The translations under genes and the position numbers were made by a program. A DNA stretch of 21,142 bases from Sphingobium sp. CCH11-B1. GTDB lineage: Bacteria; Pseudomonadota; Alphaproteobacteria; Sphingomonadales; Sphingomonadaceae. The notes beneath the pieces were generated by a model. That model was not told the origin of the DNA and ran no database searches. It worked only from the letters and a program-made list of their open reading frames with translations. Of this stretch, positions 1 to 7,317 are shown one piece after another. The stretch spans positions 1-21,142 of the forward strand of contig NZ_LSJY01000038.1 in assembly GCF_001556865.1 (NCBI RefSeq). The letters run 5' to 3'. Position 1 is the stretch's first letter. Each line of letters starts with the position of its first letter.

Positions 1-635
1 CACAACCTTCAGCCGCAGTGAACCATCACTTGCTGCTGGACAATCATCATAGGAGTGTTCGAATGAACTGAGCTTATTGGCATAGCTCATGCCTGACCGA
101 CTTACCGGTGCCGGTGATGAACCGGCTGAGATTCCGAAAGGGAAACGGGACCATAGCATGTCGGGGTATGGATCGAAGCCGGGCGCCGCAGCCCGGCGGT
201 TGACCAGCAGGCAAGGTGCGCATGGTGAAGACTGGATTGTCTGAATCCCAGTTTCCAACGACCATCAGGTGGGTGACGGTGAACGCGGCTGACACACCGT
301 CCCGAGCGGAGCGAGGAGCACGGCCCTGCGAATCGCTGCCAGTCCGCACGGCGTGGCCCCGGTAAGGGGATCAAGGAAACGAACGGGGCACCTAAACGCG
401 CCGCGACTCCTCGCCCGCGCAACTGCGGGATCGCCTAAACAGGACGGCTTGTCCGGACCTGCATGGCGACGGAGCCGTCATAGTAGTCGAACGCCCGGCG
501 TAATGGCCGGGACAGCCGCCGAGAGGCGGACGGAACAGTGGTATAAGCGGGAGCGATCCTCGTCGAAATCCGCTGCTTCCGGGTGAAGGACGGCAGTTCT
601 GTGTAACTTGATGGATCAACGGAAAGGGACTGCTG

Positions 636-2501
636 ATGCAGACCGCTACTATCCTGAGACGGATCGAGAAGCTTCCGGCCCTGTCGCGGGCGGGCAAGCG
701 GATCAATGGTCTCCACCGCCTCATGCGGTCCCGCTGCTTGTATGAGCGGGCTTATGACAGGGTGTCCCGGAATCGGGGTGCCATGACGCCGGGAGTAGAC
801 GGCCAGACCTTCGACGGCATGACGCTGGCGAGGCTGGATCGTCTGGTCCAAAGCGTGACGGAAAGCCGTTACCGCCCTCGTCCGGTGCGGCGGGTCTATA
901 TCCCCAAGGGCAATGGTAAAATGCGCCCATTGGGCATCCCAACGGCGGATGATCGCATCGTTCAGGAGGCGGCGAGAATGATCCTCGCGGCAATCTATGA
1001 GCCTGTGTTCTCGCAACACAGTCATGGGTTCCGCGCGGGTCGCTCCTGCCACACGGCTCTCGAAGAGATCCGCAACACCTGGACGGGCGTGAAATGGCTG
1101 ATCGAAGTGGATGTTCGCGGGTTCTTCGACAACATCGACCATGACATCCTGCTCGGCCTCTTGGCTCGCAGGATCGATGATCCTCTGTTCATCGATCTGA
1201 TCGGGACAATGCTCAAGGCAGGGTGCGTGGACGACTGGAAGTTCGAGCGGACCTACAGCGGCACGCCACAGGGCGGGGTCATCTCGCCCCTGCTCGCCAA
1301 CATCTATCTTCATGAACTCGATCTGTTCATGGAGGAGATGCGGGCGGGCTTCGACAAGGGCGTCAAACGGCGGGCCAACCCCGCTTATGTTGCTCACTCC
1401 CGCCAGATCGCCGTACTCCGCAAGGAGATCGATGCAATCCGCGCCGATGGTGCGGACAGGTCTGAGGTGCGCGTCCGGTTGGCGCGGATCGAAGCCGTCA
1501 AGCAGGATCGACATAAATTATCGTCCGTCGATCCTATGGACCCTGACTTCCGCCGCCTGCGCTATTGCCGCTACGCCGACGACTTCCTTGTCGGTGTGAT
1601 CGGCAGCAAGGCGGATGCCGTCCGGATCATGGCCGATATACAGCGCTTCCTTGCTGATCGGCTTAATCTGGCGGTGTCACCGGAAAAGACCGGGGTTCGC
1701 GATGCGTCGAAGGGATCGCCGTTCCTCGGCTTCCATGTATGCGCCTTCACGTTGCGCTCTGCCGGAACAATGGCGGGGCGTCCGAAGGTCGGCGGTGGGA
1801 CGCGACGCGTCCTTCGTCGGCCAACGCGGGGGAATATCAAGCTGTGGGTGCCACGGGAGCGGGTCTATGCGTTCTGCAGGCGCAAGAAGCTTGGCAACCT
1901 CGACATGAGGAACGGCCGGGTGCGTCCGCAACTCATGGAATCCAGTGTGGCGGAGATCATCGTCGCCTATAACTCGGAGTTCCGCGGCTTCGCGAGTTAC
2001 TATGCGATCGCCGATGGCGTGAAAGCGTCGCTCGACAAGCTCGAACTGGTGGTTCTCAGGAGCCTCTTGGCGACTGTGGCCTGCCGGCGAGGCTCGACGA
2101 GACGGCAGGCCGAGGATTATCTGAAAATGGGGACGGATCATGGCGTGACAACCGTGGTCCGTGGCGCGTCGCGCGTCCATAAGGTATGGAAACTGAAGCA
2201 TCTGGTCGTGAAGGCGTGGGACAATCCCATCGTCGATACCATCACGGTCGGCTCGCGCATCGCGCAGAGTCCGAACGATCTGGTCACCCGCCTCAATGCC
2301 GAGGAATGCGAAGCATGTGGCGGGACCGCTGGTCCGTTCGAGATGCATCATCCCCATCGCCTCAAAGACAAACGGCGTGACCAACTAACGCCGTGGGTGC
2401 GATCGGCGCGACGGCGCAGGACCATCGTCCTGTGTCGGAAATGCCATGTCGCTCATCATGGCGGCCGGATGCCGAGCGGAATGGAGAGCCGTGTGCATTG
2501 A
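636..2501 (+). CDS. ltrA: Group II intron reverse transcriptase/maturase with HNH endonuclease
   Basis: A 621-residue intron-encoded protein for splicing (maturase), target cleavage and reverse transcription of the intron RNA. The RT blocks are all visible: RT1-2 around 85-150 ([28 protein letters not shown]), [10 protein letters not shown] at 163-172, [17 protein letters not shown] at 209-225, and the catalytic YADD at 313-316. A long insertion (about 240-305) precedes YADD. Domain X contains [12 protein letters not shown] (445-456). The C-terminus is an HNH endonuclease with C558/C561, H571-H572, C600/C603 and H607-H608. The length and HNH tail fit the mitochondrial-like or bacterial B-type classes, not class C, which lacks the endonuclease. 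The ATG at 636 follows GGAAAGGGA. No disabling mutation is seen. The stop codon lies inside ribozyme domain V. Confidence 0.95.
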   Translation: MQTATILRRIEKLPALSRAGKRINGLHRLMRSRCLYERAYDRVSRNRGAMTPGVDGQTFDGMTLARLDRLVQSVTESRYRPRPVRRVYIPKGNGKMRPLGIPTADDRIVQEAARMILAAIYEPVFSQHSHGFRAGRSCHTALEEIRNTWTGVKWLIEVDVRGFFDNIDHDILLGLLARRIDDPLFIDLIGTMLKAGCVDDWKFERTYSGTPQGGVISPLLANIYLHELDLFMEEMRAGFDKGVKRRANPAYVAHSRQIAVLRKEIDAIRADGADRSEVRVRLARIEAVKQDRHKLSSVDPMDPDFRRLRYCRYADDFLVGVIGSKADAVRIMADIQRFLADRLNLAVSPEKTGVRDASKGSPFLGFHVCAFTLRSAGTMAGRPKVGGGTRRVLRRPTRGNIKLWVPRERVYAFCRRKKLGNLDMRNGRVRPQLMESSVAEIIVAYNSEFRGFASYYAIADGVKASLDKLELVVLRSLLATVACRRGSTRRQAEDYLKMGTDHGVTTVVRGASRVHKVWKLKHLVVKAWDNPIVDTITVGSRIAQSPNDLVTRLNAEECEACGGTAGPFEMHHPHRLKDKRRDQLTPWVRSARRRRTIVLCRKCHVAHHGGRMPSGMESRVH

Positions 2502-2519
2502 AAGGTGCAAGCACGGTTC
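2486..2519 (+). ncRNA. Group II intron domain V
   Basis: The catalytic heart of the ribozyme. The 34 bases fold as a lower stem GAGCCGTG/CACGGTTC, a two-base AG bulge, an upper stem TGCATT/GGTGCA and a GAAA tetraloop at 2500-2503. The catalytic AGC triad is at 2487-2489. The maturase stop codon TGA (2499-2501) occupies the end of the upper stem and the start of the tetraloop, so the last five codons of the protein and the ribozyme core share bases. Confidence 0.93.
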
Positions 2520-2570
2520 GGGGGGAGGCGCTGGGGCGTCCTCGAAAGAGGCGTCTCGCGTCTACCCTAC
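2520..2570 (+). ncRNA. Group II intron domain VI and 3' splice site
   Basis: A long stem closed by a CCTC-GAAA-GAGG hairpin (apex about 2539-2550). The basal strand GG-AGGCGC pairs with GCGTCT-A-CC and leaves A2564 unpaired, the expected branch-point adenosine. The intron then ends CCCTAC, placing the branch A at -7 and giving the usual purine-pyrimidine 3' end at 2570. The first base of the 3' exon is G2571. Confidence 0.85.
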
Positions 2571-2705
2571 GGAGACGAGGCGACAGCCTTGGGTCCGTGA
2601 GCTTAGGTTGCCGGCGTCCCATAGGGGCGTCGGGAGCCTTAGCGAATAGAGCCGTCATCGGGCGTCAGCTCGATGCGCCCAACCCCGATTCTTCTTCTTC
2701 CGACG
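2571..2705 (+). repeat. Structured repeated element, copy A (3' exon of the intron)
   Basis: This non-coding stretch shares ordered sequence blocks with 7318-7450: GGAGAC, TCCGTGAGCTTAGG (2594-2607), CTTAGCGAATAGAGCC (2638-2653), and GATGCGCC..AACCC near 2672-2685 followed by TTCTT. Between the second and third blocks the sequence differs from copy B but folds the same way: CCGGCGTCCC (2611-2620), loop ATA, GGGGCGTCGG (2624-2633), ten pairs including two G-U. Conserved blocks separated by variable hairpins are typical of a structured RNA or a protein-DNA site. It lies 60-170 bp upstream of the small + strand gene at 2768. I do not recognise the element. Confidence 0.65.
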
Positions 2706-2767
2706 TGAGGAGGCTGGCGTTATAGTCGGCATGTTCATGGCCCGATCAGCTTTGAACAGAGGCACTT

Positions 2768-2986
2768 ATGGCAAAGACATTGGAACAGGAGCGCGCGGCA
2801 TTCGAAGAAGATGCACGGCGATTGGAGGACCGGCGCAAAAGGCTTGAAGAGCGCGAGCGCGAGCAGGCCATATCGGCAGTCGAAAAGGCGGGCCTGCTGA
2901 AGCTAGATATCAAGCGCCTCGCAACGCTGGCCGAGCGGATCAAATCGCTCGGGATCGACGAAGTCGAGAAGCGGCTGCGGGTCTGA
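2768..2986 (+). CDS. Small coiled-coil hypothetical protein
   Basis: A 72-residue protein with no family I can name. The N-terminal 40 residues are very rich in E, R and K with A/L heptad spacing (EEDARRLEDRRKRLEERERE), so a coiled coil is likely. The C-terminal 30 residues (ERIKSLGIDEVEKRLRV) look like a short helical tail. There are no cysteines, signal peptide or membrane segment. The ATG at 2768 has a good AGAGG at 2758-2762. It is the only clearly coding + strand gene downstream of structured element copy A, which lies in its upstream region. A tandem hairpin follows its stop and separates it from the convergent gene at 3107-3331. Small charged proteins like this are common on sphingomonad plasmids, but the function is unknown. 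Confidence 0.8.
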   Translation: MAKTLEQERAAFEEDARRLEDRRKRLEEREREQAISAVEKAGLLKLDIKRLATLAERIKSLGIDEVEKRLRV

Positions 2987-2994
2987 ACCCGGCC

Positions 2995-3049
2995 TGCCGC
3001 GGCAACGCCGCGGCACGGGCATAGGGGGTTCGATGCCCCCTATGCCCGT
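2995..3049 (+). terminator. Tandem perfect hairpins in the convergent gap
   Basis: Two perfect inverted repeats sit directly after the + strand stop codon. The first is TGCCGCGGC (2995-3003), loop AAC, GCCGCGGCA (3007-3015). The second is ACGGGCATAGGGGG (3015-3028), loop TTCGATG, CCCCCTATGCCCGT (3036-3049), 14 pairs. No T-run follows on the + strand, so this is a plausible but not classical terminator. It could equally be an RNA 3'-end stabiliser or a protein site. Confidence 0.55.
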
Positions 3050-3062
3050 ATTCCCCAGAAGC

Positions 3063-3095
3063 AAAAAAAGGGAGAGGCGTCACGCGCCCCTCCCC
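3063..3095 (-). terminator. Intrinsic terminator of the 3107-3331 gene
   Basis: On the - strand a stem (3085-3094 with 3070-3079, one mismatch, five-base loop) is followed directly by seven Ts (complement of A3063-3069). It lies 12 bases past the stop codon of the - strand gene, the classical layout of a rho-independent terminator. Confidence 0.88.
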
Positions 3096-3106
3096 TGTCG
3101 GCGGTC

Positions 3107-3331
3107 TCAGAATTCGTCGAGGATCCCGCCCGGCGCGGTGTAGACGATCCGGTCGATCAACGTCTGAGTGAGGTTATCATAATCGCCCTCGTCGATGGCG
3201 AGGTATCCCAGCTCGGCGTCCTCGATGACGTGCTGATCGAAGTAGCTGTGTAGTGCCCGGCGTTCGGCGCTGGCGACCGCTGCGAAGTAGGCGGCGTTGT
3301 CGGCGGCGGCGGTGTTCGTGATCGTCTGCAT
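3107..3331 (-). CDS. Small acidic hypothetical protein
   Basis: A 74-residue protein without a recognised family. The reading frame stays open far upstream, but the start at 3331 is chosen because AGGAG lies six bases before the ATG and the sequence upstream of it is non-coding. The N-terminus is alanine-rich (TAAADNAAYFAAVASAERRA), followed by an acidic middle (EDAELGYLAIDEGDYDNL) and the end APGGILDEF. No metal ligands, signal or membrane segment are visible. It is a single-gene unit: inverted-repeat element 1 lies immediately upstream and an intrinsic terminator follows. The same element family precedes ssb and the DUF2493 gene, suggesting shared regulation. Function unknown. Confidence 0.75.
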   Translation of the reverse strand: MQTITNTAAADNAAYFAAVASAERRALHSYFDQHVIEDAELGYLAIDEGDYDNLTQTLIDRIVYTAPGGILDEF

Positions 3332-3389
3332 GGTCGTCTCCTGTCTGTCTTGAATGACAGGGGAAGGCGCGTCGGGCGGGCGAGGTCGG

Positions 3390-3530
3390 GTCAGGGATCG
3401 CCGGCTCGCCGGCGACCGCGAAGCGGCGGTGGGGGTCACGATTTTCTTCGGCGGCCACCAGACGCCGAATGCTGTGCGCGGCGCTAGATCCGCCGAAGAA
3501 AATGGTGGGGCCCCGCCGTCCTTGAGGCGG
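3390..3530 (-). promoter_or_regulatory. Inverted-repeat upstream element 1
   Basis: This sits about 60 bp upstream of the start at 3331. Reading the + strand: GTCAGGGA (3390-3397), a small hairpin CGCCGG-CTCG-CCGGCG, outer stem CGGCGG (3424-3429), a G-run internal loop, then the perfect 14-base stem ATTTTCTTCGGCGG (3441-3454). A 35-base loop follows, then CCGCCGAAGAAAAT (3490-3503), a second G-run and outer stem CCGCCG (3513-3518), followed by TCCTTGA. Elements 2, 3 and 4 have the same architecture. The ATTTT stem stands out in very GC-rich surroundings. Confidence 0.72.
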
Positions 3531-3670
3531 CCTCGCCCGCCCGACAGAATGGGAAGACTGTGAGAGATTTCCCCTCTGGTTCGGGAGACGCGGGCAATGC
3601 GTAGCGGCGTGCGGACCGAAGGTCCGCGCGGCACGCGAGCGAGCCCGTGGATCGGTGCCGGAAGAGGAAT

Positions 3671-3693
3671 GGGACCGGCGTGTCGCCGGCCCC
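3671..3693 (-). terminator. Possible terminator of the zinc-ribbon gene
   Basis: GGGACCGGCG (3671-3680), loop TGT, CGCCGGCCCC (3684-3693) form a strong hairpin starting about 12 bases past the - strand stop codon. The sequence after it on the - strand is only moderately T-rich (ATTCCTCTTCC), so the call is tentative. Another perfect hairpin, GCGGACC-GAA-GGTCCGC, lies at 3611-3627. No gene is seen between 3332 and 3704. Confidence 0.5.
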
Positions 3694-3704
3694 TAGCGGT
3701 TCGC

Positions 3705-4235
3705 TCAGGGATGCCGTCCGCAGTGGCAATAGGCCTCGTCGATGCCGCTGACGGAACAGAGGCCGGGTCCGAACCCCGCATGCCGTTCGTCTTCGTCCTC
3801 GACATAGCCGTGGTGCAGCGCGATCGCGATGGCGGCGGGTCGGAGGTCCGGGTCAAGGTCCTCGATGTAGGACTGGCAGGCGTCGGAGAAGCGGATCGCG
3901 TAGAGTTCGTAACTGGCGCCCGCCGTCTCACGGATGGCTGCGCCGGCAAGCCGCTTGGCATCGAGACGGAACTGCGTCAGCGCCACGGAATCCGGGGTGT
4001 CGAAGAAGTGATATTCCTGCGCGTCCTCCGGGTGCGGCTGATAGCCCTCATCGTCGAGTGTGTCTTCGGGGGCGCGGGGCACGTGCGGCTTGCCAACCTT
4101 GTACAGCGTATTGCAATTCGGGCAGCAAGCGGCCCCCTCGCAGAAGTCGTAATCTTCGGCCGTAAAGGGGGTGGCGCAGGACGGGCAGATGGGTCCGCTG
4201 AAGAGGGCCGAGAGGGATTGGTCGAGATTGTCCAT
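3705..4235 (-). CDS. Zinc-ribbon-like hypothetical protein
   Basis: A 176-residue protein of unknown function. The N-terminal part has a probable zinc ribbon: C17-P-S-C20, then C37-C38-P-N-C41, with an extra C32 between. The middle is acidic (APEDTLDDEGYQPHPEDAQ), followed by a helical section (TQFRLDAKRLAGAAIRETA) and an acidic region (EDLDPDLRPAA, YVEDEDER). The end DEAYCHCGRHP could supply further metal ligands. I chose the ATG at 4235 because GGAGG lies five bases before it; an in-frame ATG four codons upstream overlaps that ribosome site. The same ATGGAGGCT arrangement precedes the DUF2493 gene. Inverted-repeat element 2 lies about 80 bp upstream. The metal binding is inferred from cysteine spacing only. 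Confidence 0.8.
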   Translation of the reverse strand: MDNLDQSLSALFSGPICPSCATPFTAEDYDFCEGAACCPNCNTLYKVGKPHVPRAPEDTLDDEGYQPHPEDAQEYHFFDTPDSVALTQFRLDAKRLAGAAIRETAGASYELYAIRFSDACQSYIEDLDPDLRPAAIAIALHHGYVEDEDERHAGFGPGLCSVSGIDEAYCHCGRHP

Positions 4236-4311
4236 AGAAGCCTCCATCGAATGATGCGCTCCTCACCTCGATCAGATGAGGATGGGATCATCGCGACGCG
4301 GTGTTGAGGTA

Positions 4312-4422
4312 GTCAGGGACGGCGAAGCCGCCGCGTCAGCGGGCAGTGGGGGAGCCGATTTTGGTGTCGCGCAGCAGCGCGGAGCGGCGGCAAAATTGGG
4401 GGCACCGCTGATCCTTGACGGC
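4312..4422 (-). promoter_or_regulatory. Inverted-repeat upstream element 2
   Basis: This is about 77 bp upstream of the start at 4235. It has GTCAGGGA (4312-4319), a small CGGC-GAA-GCCG hairpin, outer stem CAGCGG (4337-4342) with CCGCTG (4405-4410), G-runs on both inner sides, and inner stem ATTTTG (4358-4363) with CAAAAT (4391-4396). The loop contains CGCGC-AGCA-GCGCG. It ends in ATCCTTGACGG. It is closest to element 3; the outer-stem pairs differ from elements 1 and 3 but remain complementary. Confidence 0.72.
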
Positions 4423-4911
4423 CGATGGACACCCAGCGTCATACTTTGGCGATGAAGCCTCTGTCTGATGCCGAGATGTAAGAGCGCATTGCTTTGCCCC
4501 TGACCGCGGGAACGGTGGGCAGGGTTAACAGCAAAGCGCTCTAGTGTCGTCCGATCGAGCGATCTCGCGGCGCGGCTCCACATGGATTTCCGGAAGCGGT
4601 TTGGAAGCTGAGGGTGGTCGGTCGGGACGGCGATCGGCTGCTTCGCCTTGGTCTCTTGATACGTCTGTGTTAGGCGCATGACCGCGCCGCAATGGCCGTG
4701 GCGCCGGGACTGGTAATCCCGTCGAGAAGGCAACTCGGTGTGATCTCACGCCGGGGTGCCTGCGCATATGTCCAGGTGCCCCGGCACTAAAAGCGTAGGC
4801 GCATGTCTCGACGTGTTACCAGCCCCGGCTCCCGCGCCCTGGCGCGGGAGCTGATTGGCGAAGAGCGCTCCGAATTGCTCCCTGAACAATGTCGCGCTCA
4901 GGATGGGCGAT
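4423..4911. other. Non-coding stretch with two palindromes
   Basis: I see no convincing gene in these 490 bases on either strand. They hold a large imperfect inverted repeat, AGAGCGCATTGCT (4481-4493) with AGCAAAGCGCTCT (4530-4542, one mismatch), with an inner TGCCC/GGGCA. Closer to the small + strand gene is a perfect 11-base inverted repeat, GCTCCCGCGCC (4828-4838) and GGCGCGGGAGC (4841-4851). The first could be a remnant of a mobile element end, the second an operator or attenuator for the gene at 4912. Neither is recognised. Confidence 0.5.
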
Positions 4912-5076
4912 ATGGAGCTTTACGAGAAGGAGCCGACGGTCACGCGGGCGATGGCATTGGCGCTTATGCGGCAGGCACAGGAATATCTCTTGGCGATCAA
5001 GGAAGAGGAAGCGTCGAGCCATCTGCAGCGCGCGGTCGACACGCTCTTGAAGACGAAGACCGCCGGATCGGCATAG
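4912..5076 (+). CDS. Small helical hypothetical protein
   Basis: A 54-residue protein in a frame also open from 4855. The amino-acid pattern looks natural: TVTRAMALALMRQAQEYLLA forms one amphipathic helix and EEEASSHLQRAVDTLLKT a second, so a two-helix protein is likely. The start at ATG 4912 is preferred because AGGA at 4900-4903 is eight bases before it; ATG 4903 (adding MGD) is the alternative and overlaps that site. It is one of only three + strand genes here and stands alone between - strand units. The perfect hairpin at 4828-4851 lies about 60 bp upstream. It resembles no family I can name. Because of its size, its reality rests on composition and the ribosome site. Confidence 0.58.
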   Translation: MELYEKEPTVTRAMALALMRQAQEYLLAIKEEEASSHLQRAVDTLLKTKTAGSA

Positions 5077-5150
5077 GCCAAGGCAGCGATTAGAGATGCG
5101 CCGCCGCGCGGTGCGACATGCCGTTTCCCGGTGGACGGCAAGGGCGGGGA

Positions 5151-5714
5151 TTAGGCCCATTCCAGTCGGGAGCTGTCGTCGGCGTGGGCCGTCGCGAGGA
5201 GCCGATCGAGGCCTGCGAGATAATGCGACACGCCGTGCTCGGCGGCGTTTTGCCGAACCGCTGGATTGGCAAGTCGCTCGCGCACGGCATCGATGGGGAG
5301 TTCGCCGACGCTGTCGGGGCGCAGGCCGAGGCCTTCGAGCAATGCATAGGCATTGCCGTTGGCAAGGTTGAGTTCGACACCTGGATCCGAGGTGAGTGCA
5401 ACCGCCATGACGATCGTGCCGGAGTCACCGCGATAGATGCTCACCCGCCGGGACCGGAACTGTGCCTCTTCGATGACGGTGATTGCATCAGGGTCGAAAT
5501 TGAAGACACGCGCAACGGTAGCGAGCGCCAGCGGGCAGACGCGGGCTTCGAAGCTATAGGAGAGGAAGTCGTCCGGCTCGAGCAGGACGATGCCGAGGCG
5601 TTCGCCCTGCTGGCGCAGAAGCGTCCGGAGGGCGGCGAGCTGGCGTGCGTTGATGGTGGCGCTCGGACGCGGTTGATCGTCAGCGGCCGTGGCGATGCGG
5701 AACGTGATGGACAT
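5151..5714 (-). CDS. Hypothetical protein, 187 aa
   Basis: No family recognised. The start at 5714 is chosen because GGGAGG precedes the ATG by five bases; the frame extends 17 codons further upstream but without a better site. The sequence is a mix of predicted helix (ARQLAALRTLLRQQGERLG) and strand (ITFRIATA, RVFNFDPDAITVIEEAQF, RVSIYRGDSGTIVMAVAL), ending in a helical section (IDAVRERLANPAVRQNAAEH, YLAGLDRLLATAHADD). This points to a small globular cytoplasmic protein. There is no signal peptide or membrane segment and only one cysteine. It lies downstream of the DUF2493 gene in the same orientation, but an intrinsic terminator and 204 bp separate them. None of the inverted-repeat elements is seen in front of it. 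Confidence 0.78.
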   Translation of the reverse strand: MSITFRIATAADDQPRPSATINARQLAALRTLLRQQGERLGIVLLEPDDFLSYSFEARVCPLALATVARVFNFDPDAITVIEEAQFRSRRVSIYRGDSGTIVMAVALTSDPGVELNLANGNAYALLEGLGLRPDSVGELPIDAVRERLANPAVRQNAAEHGVSHYLAGLDRLLATAHADDSSRLEWA

Positions 5715-5867
5715 CTCGTCCTCCCTTGTTGAACCACAGCTCTTGCCCCCCTTTTCTTTGGTCACGATGAGAGGGGAGACACCCCTTGCTGCTCGCCTTC
5801 GAGCGTGATGACGCTCAGACCCCGCGGCGCGACGGGGCTCGATGCCCCCGAGCGCCGCATCGCCCGC

Positions 5868-5909
5868 AAAAAAGGGGAAGAGAGGCTCCGGCGGTCGCCG
5901 GAGCCTCTC
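5868..5909 (-). terminator. Intrinsic terminator of the DUF2493 gene
   Basis: A perfect 13-bp stem (5880-5892 with 5897-5909, loop GGTC) begins 10 bases past the - strand stop codon. On the - strand it is followed by CTTCCCC and then six Ts (complement of A5868-5873). Confidence 0.85.
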
Positions 5910-5918
5910 GAGGGTGCG

Positions 5919-6998
5919 TCAGCGACGACGCTGGCGACCGCCGTTCACCATGTCGCGGTAGTAGTCGTCCTGCGTCCAGGGATCGAACTCGTCGCGGGAC
6001 TTCGGGAGGTCGGTCTTCGGCTGGGCGAGCCGCGCCTTCACGGTCTCATCGAGCTTGACGACATGGAGCGGCACGCCTGCCTGCCGCAGCTTCTGGGCGA
6101 GGTTCATCTGGATGCCCGAGCCTTCGCAGACGACGGCTTCCACCGGCTTCAGGGCCAGCAGCCGGTCGTTGCGCACGAAGGCGGCCTTGGCGCCCAACCG
6201 GCGGTCGAGCTTGAACAGGATGACCTTCACGCCGCGCGCTGCGGCCCATGCCTGCGCAATCGCATCGCAGCCCTTGGTCTGGGCGGTCGTTGCGAGGATC
6301 ATTTCCGGAATGCGCGCCTTGATCGAGTCGAGCCCGCGCCAGAGAACCTCATGGTCTTCCCAGACCTGCCCGCCGGAGAATGTGACGACGGGGCCTTCGG
6401 GCGCGAACTGCTCGCGGCGCTCCCGGATGCGGGAAGCGAGATAGTCGCGGGCATCGATCATCGATGCGGTGACACCTCGGGACACCCGGCTGCCGCGGGT
6501 CGGCGAATAGGGTCGTCCGGTCTCGACGCGATAGACTTCGGAGGCGTGGTCGCGCATGCACTCCATCGCATCGCGGCACCCTTGCAGCGTTTGGCAGAGA
6601 AGCTGGGCGTCTTCGAGCTGCGCGGCGTAGATCTCGCTCGGGTCGAAGCTGCGGGCGAGTTCGCCAAGCTCCTTCGCGGCATCGTCTTCGCGGTCGTTGA
6701 TGCGCTTCGCGACGACGTGGAAGCTGTTCACGAAGCCCCAGGCGAGATCGGCTGCATAGGGTTCGAGGCGCGTGTCGCGGAACACATCGAACAGCGTCGA
6801 CATCACCATCTCGACTGCCACACGGGCCTGCTCCGGATCGGGCATGTCGAGCTGCTCGGCCTCGTCGACCGGCGAGAGCTTTGCGCGTTCGTCATGTTCG
6901 ATGAAAGCGTGTTCGTAGGTGGTGGCGCGGCCGTGGCTGTCGGTCTCGCTGGCGATAAAGCTGGCGAGATCTGCGAAGTTCGAAAAAGACTTGGTCAT
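5919..6998 (-). CDS. DUF2493 (SLOG/YspA-like) domain protein
   Basis: A 359-residue protein. The C-terminal part (about 203-315) matches the DUF2493 domain, a Rossmann-like SLOG fold thought to bind nucleotides or nucleotide-derived ligands. The visible motifs are VVTFSGGQVWEDHEVLW, TKGCDAIAQAWAAARGVKV, GAKAAFVRNDRLLALKP and VCEGSGIQMNL. The N-terminal 200 residues are helical and acidic and match nothing I know. The ATG at 6998 has GGAGG five bases before it; upstream in-frame ATGs overlap the ribosome site. DUF2493 proteins are frequent on plasmids and integrative elements of alphaproteobacteria. The SLOG superfamily also occurs in nucleotide-signalling conflict systems, but no effector domain is seen here. 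Inverted-repeat element 3 lies 65 bp upstream and a strong terminator follows, so it is a single-gene unit. Confidence 0.88.
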   Translation of the reverse strand: MTKSFSNFADLASFIASETDSHGRATTYEHAFIEHDERAKLSPVDEAEQLDMPDPEQARVAVEMVMSTLFDVFRDTRLEPYAADLAWGFVNSFHVVAKRINDREDDAAKELGELARSFDPSEIYAAQLEDAQLLCQTLQGCRDAMECMRDHASEVYRVETGRPYSPTRGSRVSRGVTASMIDARDYLASRIRERREQFAPEGPVVTFSGGQVWEDHEVLWRGLDSIKARIPEMILATTAQTKGCDAIAQAWAAARGVKVILFKLDRRLGAKAAFVRNDRLLALKPVEAVVCEGSGIQMNLAQKLRQAGVPLHVVKLDETVKARLAQPKTDLPKSRDEFDPWTQDDYYRDMVNGGRQRRR

Positions 6999-7062
6999 GT
7001 GAGCCTCCATGGGTTCTGGATGTCTCATCCTCGGGATGAGGCCTGGCTCAGGGCATGCGGTG

Positions 7063-7216
7063 GTCAGGGAGGTCGGGCACGTTAACCGGGAAGCCGGCCG
7101 CTCGCGGCCGGACCCGGGTTAACGCCGCCGCGCGGGGAGCGGGGGAACCGATTTTTTCGGGGGGCCGCGCCAGCGGGCGCACGCAAAAATTGGGGGGACC
7201 GCTCATGCTCGACGGA
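7063..7216 (-). promoter_or_regulatory. Inverted-repeat upstream element 3
   Basis: This is about 65 bp upstream of the start at 6998. It has GTCAGGGA (7063-7070) and a long palindrome CGTTAACC (7080-7087) with GGTTAACG (7117-7124) enclosing CCGGCCGC/GCGGCCGG. The outer stem is GAGCGG (7137-7142) with CCGCTC (7199-7204), with G-runs inside, and the inner stem is ATTTTT (7151-7156) with AAAAAT (7185-7190). It ends in ATGCTCGACGG, close to the end of element 2. No gene is seen from 6999 to 7753. Confidence 0.72.
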
Positions 7217-7317
7217 CCGCCAACCCCGCATGCCACACTAGGCAGACACAAGAGAGGAATAGGAATGGAAACCCTGCCCCGCTCGCCAACCGCAAGTGGG
7301 ATCGTGACCCGGCAGGG

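Larger units (their letters stand above)
55..2570 (+). mobile_element. Group II intron, ORF-containing, apparently intact
   Basis: A retroelement that encodes a self-splicing ribozyme plus its own maturase/reverse transcriptase. The 3' end is well supported: a canonical 34-nt domain V (2486-2519), a domain VI stem with a bulged A at 2564, and a final AC at 2569-2570, seven bases past the branch point. Upstream of the ORF are blocks resembling domains I-III of the lactococcal Ll.LtrB intron as I remember it, for example CCTAAAC near 434-440 and TAGTAGTC at 481-488. Their spacing places the 5' end close to GTGTTCG at 55, which is a poor match to the usual GTGYG start, so this boundary is uncertain by tens of bases. 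The total length of about 2.5 kb is normal for an ORF-containing intron. The intron lies just upstream of repeated element copy A. Confidence 0.8.

Noticed and set aside
216..226. GTGCGCATGG as an alternative intron 5' end
   Set aside because: It matches the GTGYG consensus, but would leave only about 265 bases before the TAGTAGTC block, too short for an intron encoding an HNH-type maturase.
39..241. GACAATC (39-45) complementary to GATTGTC (235-241), a possible exon-intron binding pair (IBS2/EBS2)
   Set aside because: The spacing to the presumed 5' splice site is two bases too long, no matching second pair was found, and a seven-base match in this search space is expected by chance.
3181..3961. 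Long N-terminal extension of the 74-residue protein (284-codon frame)
   Set aside because: The extension runs through inverted-repeat element 1 and the 3' end of the zinc-ribbon gene and is S/P/R-rich; the ATG at 3331 has a proper ribosome site.
4803..5093. + strand frame of 96 codons overlapping the 54-residue gene
   Set aside because: Its translation is glycine/arginine/alanine-rich after the first part, while the other frame gives clear amphipathic helices.
5805..7085. Long + strand open frame of 426 codons
   Set aside because: It is the antisense shadow of the DUF2493 gene; its translation lacks natural features and a ribosome site, while the - strand has a recognised domain.
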